A DNA stretch of 64,000 nt from an uncultured bacterium (lineage in GTDB: Bacteria > Krumholzibacteriota > Krumholzibacteriia > LZORAL124-64-63). The position numbers and the translations under genes were made by a program. Location of the stretch: assembly GCA_937910695.1 (NCBI GenBank), contig CALEMW010000009.1, positions 16,470-80,469 on the forward strand. The letters are read 5' to 3'. The notes under the pieces are model-generated. The model was not told where the DNA came from. It did no database searches and saw only the letters and a list, made by a program, of their open reading frames with translations. Positions 1-9,195 of the stretch are shown piece after piece (position 1 is the stretch's first letter; every line of letters starts with the position of its first letter).

Positions 1-1971
1 CCGAACCGCCCCGACTGGCTCAGTCACTACGGTGTGGCTCGAGAAGTCGCCGCGCTCCAGACCAGCTTGCTGGACACACCCGTGGTCTGGACTCCGCCGA
101 AGACGGGGGGGGAGTCGCCAAAAGTATCGGTGGAGATCGACGACTTCGGAGACTGTCCCAGATATACGGCCCATCTCGCCAGCGGCGTGAAAGTCGGCCC
201 TTCGCCCCGCTGGATGCAGAACCGTCTGCTGGCGGTAGGCATGCGTCCCCTCAACAATGTCGTCGACATCACCAATTATGTGCTGATGGAAGTGGGACAG
301 CCCCTGCATGCCTTCGATCGCGACAAGATCGGTGGTCCGCGGTTGAAGGTACGGCGCGGCAAGGATGAAGAACGCATCCGAACTTTGGACGGGCAGGAAC
401 ACCAGATCGGCGGGGACGATCTGATCATCGCCGATGCCAATGGTCCTGTGGCTCTGGCAGGAGTCATGGGTGGTGCCTCGACCGAAGTCGATTCGTCCAC
501 CTCGACCGTTCTGCTCGAGAGTGCGTACTTCGTGCCTGGCCTCGTGCGCAAGACGTCCCGCAAACTGCAGCTGCTGAGCGAGTCGTCCTACCGTTTCGAG
601 CGCGGCGCCGACTGGGATGCCGTGGATCTCGGCGCCAAAAGGGCCATGTACCTTCTCCACCAGCATGCCGATGCCCATATCTCCACCGCCATCGTGGATC
701 GCCAGGATCCCGACCGCAAAGACTCCGAGCAGGTCACCCTGCGCGTTCAGCAGGTGAACCGCTTGCTGGGTACGGATCTGACAGCAACGGAAATCGTCGG
801 GCACCTGCAGTCCATCGGCCTGAAGTGTCAGCCTCTGGGTCAGGCCAGCGACCGCGACAGTCGGAACGGCCGGTTAATGGTGACGGTGCCTTCATTCCGA
901 CGGGACATCTTCAAGGAAGTGGACCTGATTGAAGAGGTGGCCCGCCTTTACGGCTTCGACAGCATCGATTCGAGCCAGGGTTTCCGTGCCGCCACTTCGG
1001 TTTCGGTGCGGCCCATGGACCGATTCCTCGGTGGTGTCCGGCGCATGTTTGCGGCGGTGGGATTCCACGAGATCGTGACTTCGTCGTTCATGGAACGACG
1101 TGACGCCGATTTGCTCCACCTCGCTCAGGATGATCTGCGTCGGGACATGCTAGCCGTGGACAATCCCCATCACGGTGGGGAGACCCTGCTTCGGACCACA
1201 GTTACGCCTTCGCTGCTCCATGCCGCCCGCCATAATCTCAATGCGGACCGCAACGTTCCCTTCCGCCTCTTCCAGGTGGGTCGTGCATTCTTGCCGGGTG
1301 GACGTAAGCGCGTAGATGTCCGCCACGACGACGAGAGACTGCTTCCGGAGGAGCCTCAGATCTTGCAGGCCGCCGTGATCGGTCGCCCGGGTTCTTGTTA
1401 CGGGGATCTCCCTCTTGGTGCGATGGAACTCAAGGGACTCTTCGATATTCTCGTAGACCGTACGAGACTGGATCTGCGTCTCGAGCCTGGTGGGGAGGAG
1501 TCCTTCTTTGCCGGGGGACTGCAGTGGCGTGTTCTGGCTGGAAACGATGAGCCCGTCGGCAGGCTGGGCAGCGTGGGGCCGGCCGTGCTTCGGGGGTTCG
1601 ACATCGAAGTTCCCATCGCGATCCTGGAGATCGACTTGGCCCGCCTGAATCTTGACATGCCGCCGGTGCGGTACGAGGCATTTGCCCGCTACCCAGCCGT
1701 GAAGCGCGACCTGTCCCTCGTGGTTCCTGATTCCGTGTCATACGAAGCCGTGATGACCCGGATTCGTGAGGCTGGCGGTCCTCTTCTGGCAACGTGTGAA
1801 CTCTTCGATCATTTCCGGGGTGGAAGCCTGGACGCAGGTTGCTCGGCCCTTGGAATTCGCTTGAAGTTCCAGTCGGCCAAGGGTAACCTCAAGGGGAAGG
1901 CCGTCGACCATGCCATCGTGTCGATTACGAGCAGCCTGGAAGGCGAACTCGGAGTGACGCTGAGGTCTTGA
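1..1971 (+). CDS. pheT: Phenylalanine--tRNA ligase beta subunit, 5' truncated
   Basis: Charges tRNA-Phe together with the alpha subunit (PheS), in the cytoplasm. The frame is open from base 1, and the first residues, PNRPDWLSHYGVAREVAA, are the conserved start of the B3/B4 region, so the gene begins upstream of the window and the GTG at 34 is internal. A B5 domain follows (VNRLLGTDL to DLIEEVARLYGFDS, about nt 730-970). The C terminus is an anticodon-binding FDX-ACB domain (YPAVKRDLSLVVPD, about nt 1690-1968). About 656 codons are present of roughly 800 usual for the family, so the missing part should be the N-terminal tRNA-binding region. The ZapB-like and zapA genes follow in the same direction. 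Confidence 0.97.
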   Translation, partial: PNRPDWLSHYGVAREVAALQTSLLDTPVVWTPPKTGGESPKVSVEIDDFGDCPRYTAHLASGVKVGPSPRWMQNRLLAVGMRPLNNVVDITNYVLMEVGQPLHAFDRDKIGGPRLKVRRGKDEERIRTLDGQEHQIGGDDLIIADANGPVALAGVMGGASTEVDSSTSTVLLESAYFVPGLVRKTSRKLQLLSESSYRFERGADWDAVDLGAKRAMYLLHQHADAHISTAIVDRQDPDRKDSEQVTLRVQQVNRLLGTDLTATEIVGHLQSIGLKCQPLGQASDRDSRNGRLMVTVPSFRRDIFKEVDLIEEVARLYGFDSIDSSQGFRAATSVSVRPMDRFLGGVRRMFAAVGFHEIVTSSFMERRDADLLHLAQDDLRRDMLAVDNPHHGGETLLRTTVTPSLLHAARHNLNADRNVPFRLFQVGRAFLPGGRKRVDVRHDDERLLPEEPQILQAAVIGRPGSCYGDLPLGAMELKGLFDILVDRTRLDLRLEPGGEESFFAGGLQWRVLAGNDEPVGRLGSVGPAVLRGFDIEVPIAILEIDLARLNLDMPPVRYEAFARYPAVKRDLSLVVPDSVSYEAVMTRIREAGGPLLATCELFDHFRGGSLDAGCSALGIRLKFQSAKGNLKGKAVDHAIVSITSSLEGELGVTLRS

Positions 1972-2026
1972 CGGTTCCTCAGGTTGAAGTTGAACGGAGT
2001 CCTTTAACCGGAGACTGCGCAAAGAG

Positions 2027-2299
2027 ATGAACGAAGCAAGTTTGAAAATCTTGGAAGAACGAGTCCTGGGCGCCGTGCAGCGTATCCAGGAACTTAAATC
2101 CGAAAACGAACAGTTGCGTTCGAAGCGCGACATCCTGGAGAGTCAGGTCGCTGAACTGCAGGAGAAGTTCGACGAAAGCCAGCAGGAGCTGATCGGGACC
2201 CGTGAGCGGGCCTCGGCTGTGGAGCAGCTGGAGAACAAGCGCAGGATTATCGAGGAGAAGGTGGGAGGCCTGTTGGAAAAGCTCGACGCCATCGAGTAG
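2027..2299 (+). CDS. Short coiled-coil protein, ZapB-like candidate
   Basis: A 90-residue, highly charged protein predicted to be almost entirely one alpha-helical coiled coil, with heptad-like spacing of Leu/Ile/Val (for example IQELKSENEQLRSKRDILES). No signal peptide or membrane segment is seen. It lies 55 bp after pheT and just upstream of zapA. ZapB, a small coiled-coil partner of ZapA at the Z-ring, has this size and character, so a division role is a reasonable inference from context. Coiled coils have little specific sequence signature, so the name is provisional. The sequence AAAGAG before the ATG is a modest ribosome-binding site. Confidence 0.7.
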   Translation: MNEASLKILEERVLGAVQRIQELKSENEQLRSKRDILESQVAELQEKFDESQQELIGTRERASAVEQLENKRRIIEEKVGGLLEKLDAIE

Positions 2300-2373
2300 T
2301 GCCTTCCGAACCGACGGTCCGACGTGGTTCGGGACGCTGGCGGCCTCATGGCCGGAATGGGAAAGCGAGACCG

Positions 2374-2667
2374 ATGTCCGACCTTAAGAGCGTGACGGTG
2401 ACCATCTATGGTCAGGAATACACATTGCGTGGGGACGCCGACGCCAATTACGTCGAGCAAGTCGCCGCGCTGGTCGATCTCAAGATGCGTGAAATCGCCG
2501 GTCGTTCTGATTTGGCATCAACCGGTAAGGTTGCGATCCTCGCGGCCGTCAATCTCGCCGACGAGCTCCTCAGAGAGCGACAGAAGCATCATGAGGCCCT
2601 GACGCTCCTCGAAGAGCGGACGGGTCAGATCGCCACGTTCCTCGACAGCGAGATGGAGAAGCTCTAG
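2374..2667 (+). CDS. zapA: Cell division protein ZapA
   Basis: A 97-residue protein of the ZapA family, which binds and bundles FtsZ at the division site. It shows the typical N-terminal beta segment (VTVTIYGQEYTLRGDAD), then the helix around YVEQVAALVDLKMREIA and the conserved VAILAAVNLADELLRER region. The C terminus is a predicted coiled coil. The open frame extends back to 2299, but the family begins at MSDLKSVTV, so the ATG at 2374 is chosen. The gene lies between the ZapB-like gene and 6S RNA; a zapA-6S neighbourhood is known from many bacteria. Confidence 0.9.
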   Translation: MSDLKSVTVTIYGQEYTLRGDADANYVEQVAALVDLKMREIAGRSDLASTGKVAILAAVNLADELLRERQKHHEALTLLEERTGQIATFLDSEMEKL

Positions 2668-2679
2668 GAACGGACTGCA

Positions 2680-2860
2680 GTTGGATTCCCTGCTTAGCCC
2701 GTGATGGTTCGATAAATTGAGCCAACACTCGTGTCAAGGGCAACCGGAGTTTACGGGTGGAGGTCATGCCCTCAGGGGAAGGCCGAAGTCCGTAGCAGGA
2801 AGCCCACCTGAAGCAATTGGTTCAATTGCTTCCGACCACACGACTCGGCGGGGAATCTTT
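2680..2860 (+). ncRNA. ssrS: 6S RNA (SsrS), global RNA polymerase regulator
   Basis: This 6S RNA candidate fills the gap between zapA and rny. A terminal helix can form between GATTCCC (2684-2690) and GGGAATC (2851-2857). The segment after the 5' strand, GTGATGGTTCGATAAATTG then GAGCCAACACT, resembles the 5' side of the 6S central bubble. On the 3' side, GTCCGTAGCAGGAAGCCCACCT is followed by a perfect 10-bp hairpin (GAAGCAATTG, 2810-2819, with CAATTGCTTC, 2823-2832), like the 3' stem of known 6S RNAs. The length of about 180 nt and the position after zapA also fit. 6S RNA mimics an open promoter and sequesters housekeeping RNA polymerase. The exact ends are estimates. Confidence 0.78.
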
Positions 2861-2916
2861 CCCACCAGGAGCACAAGCCCTCCCTTCTTTTCCTTCCCAA
2901 CGGGAAGGTGTCGATC

Positions 2917-4491
2917 ATGTCACAGTTGAATCCCACCCTTCTGGGCGTGGCCGTAGCTCTGGCGTCGGCCATTGTCGCTTTTGTGCTGGGGTGGTTTCTC
3001 CAAAAAACCCGCTATGAGGGTCTTCACGGCAACGCCAAAGCGTTGAGTGAAGGAATCGTCGCCGATGCCCATCGGGAGGCGACGTCTTTGAAGCGATCGG
3101 CCGAAATCGAAGCCAAGGACGAGATCCTTCGTGCCCGGCAGGCCTTCGCTGATGAAACCGAACAGACAAGGCGCGAGCAGGCGAAGAGAACCGATTTCCT
3201 CGATCAGCGGGATGTCAGCCTGGATAAGAAAGTCGACTACATCGATCAGAAAGAGCAGCGGCTGGAAAATCGCGTGGCCGAACTGGAGGCAGAGCGAGCC
3301 GAAGTGCAGAAGTTGAAGGCTGAAGCCGGGACGAAACGCGAAGAGGCCCAGGGGGTCCTGGAGTCCATTGCCGGCATGAGCGCAGAGCACGCCCGGGATA
3401 TGCTGATGGACCGAATGGTCGCGGACGCTCGCATGTCGGCGGCCCGACTCGTCCAGGAGATCCGTGAGGAGGCCGAGCGTAACGCCAAGCGCGAGTCCCA
3501 AAAGATCCTGAGTCAGGCGATTCAGAGATACTCGGCCGAGCATGTAGCAGAGATCTCCATCTCGGTGGTGGATCTGCCCAGCGACGATATGAAAGGGCGG
3601 ATCATCGGTCGGGAGGGCCGGAACATCCGGGCCTTCGAGATGGCAACCGGTGTGGATGTGATCATCGATGACACGCCCGAAGCCGTCATCATTTCCGGGT
3701 TCGATCCGGTGCGTCGGGAAGTGGCGCGACAGTCCCTGCAGATTCTCATCCGCGACGGCCGCATCCACCCTGGCCGCATCGAGGAAGTCGTCCAGAAGAC
3801 CAATGAGGAGATGCTCGAGAAAATCCGTGAGCTCGGTGAGCAGGCCTGTCTCGACCTCGATCTCAAGAGGATGGACTCGCGGCTCTATCCCTACATCGGA
3901 CGCCTCCACTATCGGACGAGTTACGGTCAGAACCTGCTGCTCCACTGCAAGGAGGTGGCTGCCGTTTCCGCCTTGGTGGCCTCGGAGCTGGGGCTGGATC
4001 CCGAGATAGCACGCCGCTGCGGGTTCCTGCACGACATCGGCAAGGCCGCCGACCACGAGCAGGAAGGTCCTCATGCAATGATCGGTGCACAGATCGTCCG
4101 CAAGTGCGGCGAGAGCGAAGTGGTGATCAATGCCGTCGAAGGACACCACCAGGATGTGGATGCCACCTCGCCCTATACGTTCATCACTGCGGCAGCCGAT
4201 GCAGCTTCGGCTTCACGGCCCGGTGCCAGGCGCGAGAGTTTCGACACTTACATCAAGCGTCTTGAAAACCTCGAACGCATCGCCGAAAGCTTCGAGGGAG
4301 TGGAGAAGTCGTACGCCATACAGGCCGGACGCGAGATTCGGATCATGGTGGACCAGACACGGGTCTCGGACGAACAGGCAGCCATAATGGCCGAGGAGAT
4401 CGGTCGCAGGGTTGAAGGCGAGCTCGAGTATCCCGGGCAGATCAAGGTGATGGTTCTGAGGGAAACCCGGGCCGTGGCCTACGCCCGTTGA
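2917..4491 (+). CDS. rny: Ribonuclease Y
   Basis: A membrane-anchored endoribonuclease that initiates mRNA decay. The 524-residue protein has the full family layout: an N-terminal transmembrane helix (VAVALASAIVAFVLGWFL), a long charged coiled coil to about residue 200, a KH RNA-binding domain (GRIIGREGRNIRAFE), and an HD phosphohydrolase domain with the metal-binding motif in FLHDIGKAADHE. An in-frame GTG lies at 2908, but GGGAAGG just upstream sits 8 nt before the ATG at 2917, so the ATG is chosen. It follows 6S RNA and precedes folD by 23 bp. Confidence 0.97.
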   Translation: MSQLNPTLLGVAVALASAIVAFVLGWFLQKTRYEGLHGNAKALSEGIVADAHREATSLKRSAEIEAKDEILRARQAFADETEQTRREQAKRTDFLDQRDVSLDKKVDYIDQKEQRLENRVAELEAERAEVQKLKAEAGTKREEAQGVLESIAGMSAEHARDMLMDRMVADARMSAARLVQEIREEAERNAKRESQKILSQAIQRYSAEHVAEISISVVDLPSDDMKGRIIGREGRNIRAFEMATGVDVIIDDTPEAVIISGFDPVRREVARQSLQILIRDGRIHPGRIEEVVQKTNEEMLEKIRELGEQACLDLDLKRMDSRLYPYIGRLHYRTSYGQNLLLHCKEVAAVSALVASELGLDPEIARRCGFLHDIGKAADHEQEGPHAMIGAQIVRKCGESEVVINAVEGHHQDVDATSPYTFITAAADAASASRPGARRESFDTYIKRLENLERIAESFEGVEKSYAIQAGREIRIMVDQTRVSDEQAAIMAEEIGRRVEGELEYPGQIKVMVLRETRAVAYAR

Positions 4492-4514
4492 CGAGCTGTG
4501 AGCGTGGAGGAATC

Positions 4515-5387
4515 ATGTCCAGCCTGATCCTGAACGGTCACGAGGTGCGTGACCGCATCTTTGCGGACCTTGCCCGCCGTGTCGAAGAAACCGGTCGACG
4601 GCCCGGCCTGCATGTCATTCTCGTCGGGGACGATCCGGCTTCTGCAGTCTATGTGCGAAGCAAAGGAAAGGCCTGTGAGAAGGTCGGGTTCACTCACGAG
4701 ACTCATATTCTGCCGGCGGATATCTCCGAGTCCTCAGTCCTTGACCTCGTGGCTCGGCTGAATGCCGACGACAGCGTGAACGGCATTCTGGTTCAGATCC
4801 CGCTCCCTGCGCACATCTCGGAAGAGAAGGTCCAGCGTGCCGTACTCTCCGAGAAGGACGTGGACGGATTCCATCCCGAAAACCTCGGTCGTCTGCTGGC
4901 GGGCCATCCCCGTTTCGTGGCCTGCACGCCGCTCGGGGTTCAGGTCATGCTCGAACACTACGGCGTTACGGTGGCTGGCAAGCGGATGGCCATCGTGGGA
5001 CGTAGTGTCATCGTCGGCCGCCCATTGGCCATGCTCATGACACTCAAAGGCAGTGCGGCCAACGCCACGGTCACCATATGCCACTCGGCGACGAGCGATC
5101 TGGCAGGTGTCTGTCGCGAGGCGGACATCGTTGTGGCAGCCATGGGCGTGCCGGGCTTTATGACCAGGGAGCATGTACGCCAAGGAGCTGTGGTGGTGGA
5201 CGTTGGGATCAACAGGGTCGACGATCCCGGTGCGAAGAAGGGCTACCGCATCGTCGGCGATGTGGCTCCGGAGGCTCTTGAAGATTGGGCCTCGGCCTAT
5301 ACGCCGGTGCCGGGCGGCGTAGGTCCCATGACCATCGCCATGCTTCTGCGCAACACATGGGACGCCATGGTCCTGCAACAGGGATGA
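4515..5387 (+). CDS. folD: Bifunctional methylenetetrahydrofolate dehydrogenase/methenyltetrahydrofolate cyclohydrolase FolD
   Basis: Interconverts 5,10-methylene-, 5,10-methenyl- and 10-formyl-tetrahydrofolate, feeding purine and formyl-Met synthesis. The 290-residue protein shows YVRSKGKACEKVG with the catalytic lysine at residue 50, the QIPLPAH signature, the nucleotide-binding stretch VGRSVIVGRP and the C-terminal signature PVPGGVGPMTIAML. The ATG at 4515 follows GGAGG at a good distance (TGGAGGAATCATG); upstream in-frame codons lack this. The stop codon overlaps the ispA start (ATGA), so the two are probably co-translated. Confidence 0.97.
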   Translation: MSSLILNGHEVRDRIFADLARRVEETGRRPGLHVILVGDDPASAVYVRSKGKACEKVGFTHETHILPADISESSVLDLVARLNADDSVNGILVQIPLPAHISEEKVQRAVLSEKDVDGFHPENLGRLLAGHPRFVACTPLGVQVMLEHYGVTVAGKRMAIVGRSVIVGRPLAMLMTLKGSAANATVTICHSATSDLAGVCREADIVVAAMGVPGFMTREHVRQGAVVVDVGINRVDDPGAKKGYRIVGDVAPEALEDWASAYTPVPGGVGPMTIAMLLRNTWDAMVLQQG

Positions 5388-6289
5388 GCGCACACGTGAG
5401 TACGAACAGCGCGACGGACCAACGTCTCGCCGACGACCGGGCCTTGATCGAGTCCCGACTCCATGCAGCCCTGTCTGCCGAGCCTGGAGTGCCGGATCGT
5501 CTTGCCCGCGCCATGAGGCACAGCCTGCTCGGCGGAGGCAAGAGGTTGAGACCTGTCTTGCTGCTCTGGGCACATGATGCTCTCGCTGGTGCACGTCGTG
5601 AAGATGCGCTGACGGCCGGCGTCGCTCTTGAAATGGTCCATACCTACTCTCTGATCCACGATGATCTGCCGGCCATGGACGATGACGACCTGAGGCGTGG
5701 ACGTGCCACCTGCCATGTCGCCTTCGACGAGGCGACGGCTATTCTCGCCGGTGATGCTCTGCTGACCCGAGCGTTCGCCTTGCTGAGCCGGGTGCCTGGT
5801 CTAGGCGCAGATCTCGTGGGGATTCTCGCCGATGCTGCGGGGCCGGCAGGCATGGTCGGCGGCCAGCAGGAAGATCTCGATGCCGAGGGAGTGGAACTCA
5901 CATCAGACCTCGTCCGCCGCATCCATCTGGGCAAGACGGCCAGGTTGATCGCGGCCCCTCTTGCCATGGGGGCGATCCTGGCGGGAGCCGATCGCAAGGC
6001 CGTCGCTGGTATGGAGCAGGCTGGACTCATGCTCGGACTCGCATTCCAGGCCGCGGACGACGTTCTCGACGCCAGTGCGGACAGTGCCACCCTCGGCAAA
6101 ACTGCGGGGAAGGACGCTGCGGCGGGCAAACCTACCTGGGTGCGCCTTGAAGGGCTCGAGAAGGCCCAGGCCCGGGCGAGACGCTACGGCCTCGAGGGAA
6201 CAGAGACCCTGGCCGGTCTTCTGAAGCCGGGACCGGCGGCGGAGAATCTCCAGTTCCTTTGCCGGGCCCTGTGGGAGCGCTCACGCTGA
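5384..6289 (+). CDS. ispA: Polyprenyl (farnesyl/geranylgeranyl) diphosphate synthase
   Basis: Condenses isopentenyl diphosphate with allylic diphosphates to make C15 or C20 prenyl chains. It carries GGKRLRPVLLL (substrate binding), the first Asp-rich motif DDLPAMD (residues 93-99, the DDx4D bacterial type) and the second, AADDVLDA, near residue 225. At 301 residues it has family length. The ATG at 5384 overlaps the folD stop; the longer frame would lie inside folD. The dxs gene, first step of the MEP pathway, follows after 102 bp, a usual ispA-dxs pairing. No xseB lies between. Chain length (C15 or C20) cannot be fixed from the sequence. Confidence 0.93.
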   Translation: MSAHVSTNSATDQRLADDRALIESRLHAALSAEPGVPDRLARAMRHSLLGGGKRLRPVLLLWAHDALAGARREDALTAGVALEMVHTYSLIHDDLPAMDDDDLRRGRATCHVAFDEATAILAGDALLTRAFALLSRVPGLGADLVGILADAAGPAGMVGGQQEDLDAEGVELTSDLVRRIHLGKTARLIAAPLAMGAILAGADRKAVAGMEQAGLMLGLAFQAADDVLDASADSATLGKTAGKDAAAGKPTWVRLEGLEKAQARARRYGLEGTETLAGLLKPGPAAENLQFLCRALWERSR

Positions 6290-6391
6290 ACCTGATCGGT
6301 GTTGCCGATCCACCCGTTCCGGGGCTATGTTTGGCCCTGCATCATCACCTTCGCGACTCCGTGAGTCATCGGCAGAGATCCCAGGGGAACC

Positions 6392-8293
6392 ATGAGTTCG
6401 ATCCTCGACAACCTGAACGACCCGTCCGAACTCGTCGGCATGACGACCGAGCAGTTGCGACGTCTCTGCCACGAGCTTCGTGAGGAGATCGTTTCGACGG
6501 TATCAGCGACGGGCGGCCACCTCGGCGCCAGCCTGGGCGTGGTGGAGCTGACGGTGGCCCTGCATCGCGTCTTCCGCTCGCCGCGGGACAAGATCATCTG
6601 GGACGTAGGTCACCAGGCTTACGGTCATAAGCTGCTCACCGGAAGGCATGGGCGGTTTTCGACGTTGCGTCAGCGCGGAGGTGTGAGCGGCTTTCCGAAG
6701 CGCAGCGAGAGTCCCCATGACATGTTCGGCGTCGGCCACGCCAGCACGTCCATCAGTGCAGCTGTGGGGTATGCCCAGGCCCGCGACCTGAAGGGTGAGG
6801 ACCATGCGGTCATCGCGGTGATCGGCGACGGTGCCCTGAGCGGCGGCATGGCTTTCGAGGGGCTGAACAACGCTGGGCAGTCGGGTTCGAATCTGATCGT
6901 GGTGCTCAACGACAACGAGATGAGCATCGCACCCAACGTGGGTGCTCTTGCCAAGTATCTGACTCGGATCACATCCGGCCAGCTCTACACGCGGTTCGAG
7001 GCGGACATGTGGAAGATCCTGGGCAAGTTTCCCAAGGGGGACCAGGTCCAGGAATTGGCCAGCCGCGTGAAGGAAGGTCTCAAGCAGATCATCGTGCCGA
7101 CCATCCTGTTCGAGGAACTCGGCTTCAAGTACTTTGGCCCCATCGACGGACACGACCTGCCATTGATGATCCGGACCTTGGAGTCGGTGCGGCGCCTCAA
7201 GGGGCCTGTTCTCATCCACACCGTGACCACAAAGGGTAAGGGCTACGCTCCGGCCGAGAAGGAACGGGCCAAGTATCACGGCGTGGGGAAATTCGACCGC
7301 ATCCACGGCGTCACGCCGTCGGCTCCCCCAAAGATCCCCGCCTACACCACGGTTTTCAGCGACGCGATGTTGGCCGAAGCAGCCAAAGACGACCGGATCG
7401 TGGCGATCACCGCCGCTATGCCAGAAGGCACGGGGCTCTCTGAGTTTCGCGATCGCCATCCACGTCGCTTCTTCGACGTCGGCATCGCCGAACAGCATGC
7501 GGTGACCTTCGCCGCCGGCCTCGCCTGTGAGGGGCTACGCCCGGTGGTGGCCATCTACTCCACGTTCCTGCAACGGGCCTACGACCAGGTGATTCATGAC
7601 GTGGCGCTGCAGAAGCTGCCTGTGATTTTCGCCATCGACCGTGGCGGGCTGGTGGGTGAGGACGGGCCGACCCATCACGGTACCTTCGACATGAGTTTTC
7701 TGCGCATCGTACCGAACCTGCTGCTGATGGCGCCCAAGGACGAGGACGAACTGCGTCACATGCTCGCGACGGCCCTGGCGTACGAATCGGGTCCATCTGC
7801 GTTCCGGTATCCGCGGGGTGCTGGCGTAGGCGTTTCCCTAGACGGCGAGGCGACGCCGCTAGAGATCGGCAAGGCGGAGATCATGCAGCGTGGCGACGAC
7901 GTCGCCTTGCTCGCCTACGGTGCGACCGTGGCGGCGGCCGTACAGGCCGCTGCGAAGCTGGCCGAGTCGGGGATCGGGGCCAGCGTCGTCAACATGCGTT
8001 TTTTGAAACCATTGGACGAGGATGTTCTCGCCTGGGCCGCTGCCCATCACCGCCGTCTGGTGACCATCGAAGAGAATTCCTTGATCGGCGGCTTGGGTTC
8101 GGCGGTCCTGGAGTGGGCTGCGTCGCAGGAAGAACGGCCTGAAGCACCCATCACGCCCATCGGTATTCCCGATCGTTTCATTGAACACGCTTCGCGTGAT
8201 TCCCTGCTCAGCGAACTCGGCCTGGCGGCCGACGGTATCGCCGCACGGGTCATCGATCTGTTGAGTCCCAGAACAATGCGGGCAGGATCGTGA
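6392..8293 (+). CDS. dxs: 1-deoxy-D-xylulose-5-phosphate synthase
   Basis: Thiamine-diphosphate enzyme that makes DXP from pyruvate and glyceraldehyde 3-phosphate, the entry step of the MEP isoprenoid pathway. The 633-residue protein has the ThDP motif GDGALSGGMAFEGLNNA, the NDNEMSIAPNVGAL segment, the catalytic Glu in GIAEQHAVTFAAG, and a C-terminal transketolase domain. The ATG follows AGGGGAACC. The gene sits in a prenyl block (ispA-dxs) and its stop overlaps the nadK start. The 102-bp gap before it (6290-6391) holds no gene; I see no clear promoter there. Confidence 0.98.
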   Translation: MSSILDNLNDPSELVGMTTEQLRRLCHELREEIVSTVSATGGHLGASLGVVELTVALHRVFRSPRDKIIWDVGHQAYGHKLLTGRHGRFSTLRQRGGVSGFPKRSESPHDMFGVGHASTSISAAVGYAQARDLKGEDHAVIAVIGDGALSGGMAFEGLNNAGQSGSNLIVVLNDNEMSIAPNVGALAKYLTRITSGQLYTRFEADMWKILGKFPKGDQVQELASRVKEGLKQIIVPTILFEELGFKYFGPIDGHDLPLMIRTLESVRRLKGPVLIHTVTTKGKGYAPAEKERAKYHGVGKFDRIHGVTPSAPPKIPAYTTVFSDAMLAEAAKDDRIVAITAAMPEGTGLSEFRDRHPRRFFDVGIAEQHAVTFAAGLACEGLRPVVAIYSTFLQRAYDQVIHDVALQKLPVIFAIDRGGLVGEDGPTHHGTFDMSFLRIVPNLLLMAPKDEDELRHMLATALAYESGPSAFRYPRGAGVGVSLDGEATPLEIGKAEIMQRGDDVALLAYGATVAAAVQAAAKLAESGIGASVVNMRFLKPLDEDVLAWAAAHHRRLVTIEENSLIGGLGSAVLEWAASQEERPEAPITPIGIPDRFIEHASRDSLLSELGLAADGIAARVIDLLSPRTMRAGS

Positions 8294-9192
8294 AGGAAGC
8301 AACCGCAAGCTCCATCAGGACGATCGGCTTGTTCGGCAATCCTGAGAAATCCCAGATCGATGCAGCCATCGCGACCGTCCGCTCGCTGGCTGAAGCTGCG
8401 GGCGTCGATGTGATCGTGACGAAGGCCCTGCTTCCTCATGCGATGGAGCCCGTCACGGGCGTGGATCACGAGGAGTTGGCCGTGCGTTCCGACGTGATCG
8501 TCGCCTTCGGCGGTGACGGCACCATGCTCCGTGCCGCGCGCACCATCGGTGATCATGGCACGCCTCTGCTTGGCATCAACCTGGGTTCCCTCGGCTATCT
8601 CACCGACATACCCCTGAACGAACTCAGCGATGCCATCGGCGCTCTCTTACGCGGCGAATTCCACGTTGTCGAGCGTAAGCGAATCGCCGGCGCCATCCGA
8701 CACAAGGGCGGGGAAGTGTGCAACTTCCGCGCATTGAACGACATCGTCGTCAACATGGGCCCGCTGCCCAGGGCCTTGGATATGGAAATCCGCCTGGACC
8801 GTTCGACCATGGGACGCTTTCTCGGCGACGGACTCATCGTGAGCACGACCACGGGCTCGACGGCCTACAACCTGTCAGCCGGCGGCCCCATCGTACACCC
8901 AAGCGTCGGCGGCTATCTCATCACGCCTATCTGCCCTCACAGCCTGGCGGTGCGGCCAATTCTGGTACCCGAGTCCATGAAGGTGGAACTCAAGCTCCAC
9001 GATGTGGGGCAGGGCGCGACCTTGACCGCCGACGGCCAGGCAGCCGTGCCTCTGGGGAAGGGGGATCGCGTGACCTACGCAATCGACTCCTCGACTGTCC
9101 GTCTGATCAAATTTGCCAATTCCGACTTCTTCCGGGCCATGCGCCGCAAGCTCAAATGGGGCGCCATCAAGCGCCGACCCTCGAGGGGTTGA
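8290..9192 (+). CDS. nadK: NAD kinase
   Basis: Phosphorylates NAD to NADP. It has the family signature GGDGTML (residues 74-80), the LNDIVV motif and the region GDGLIVSTTTGSTAYNLSAGG. At 300 residues it is a typical length. The GTG start at 8290 overlaps the dxs TGA stop (GTGA), and the recN start follows 3 bp after its end. The order dxs-nadK-recN is seen in several bacterial phyla and suggests one transcript from folD or earlier. Confidence 0.96.
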   Translation: MKEATASSIRTIGLFGNPEKSQIDAAIATVRSLAEAAGVDVIVTKALLPHAMEPVTGVDHEELAVRSDVIVAFGGDGTMLRAARTIGDHGTPLLGINLGSLGYLTDIPLNELSDAIGALLRGEFHVVERKRIAGAIRHKGGEVCNFRALNDIVVNMGPLPRALDMEIRLDRSTMGRFLGDGLIVSTTTGSTAYNLSAGGPIVHPSVGGYLITPICPHSLAVRPILVPESMKVELKLHDVGQGATLTADGQAAVPLGKGDRVTYAIDSSTVRLIKFANSDFFRAMRRKLKWGAIKRRPSRG

Positions 9193-9195
9193 GCC

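Noticed and set aside
2920..4149. A 409-codon - strand frame opposite rny.
   Set aside because: Antisense shadow of RNase Y; no ribosome-binding site or family.
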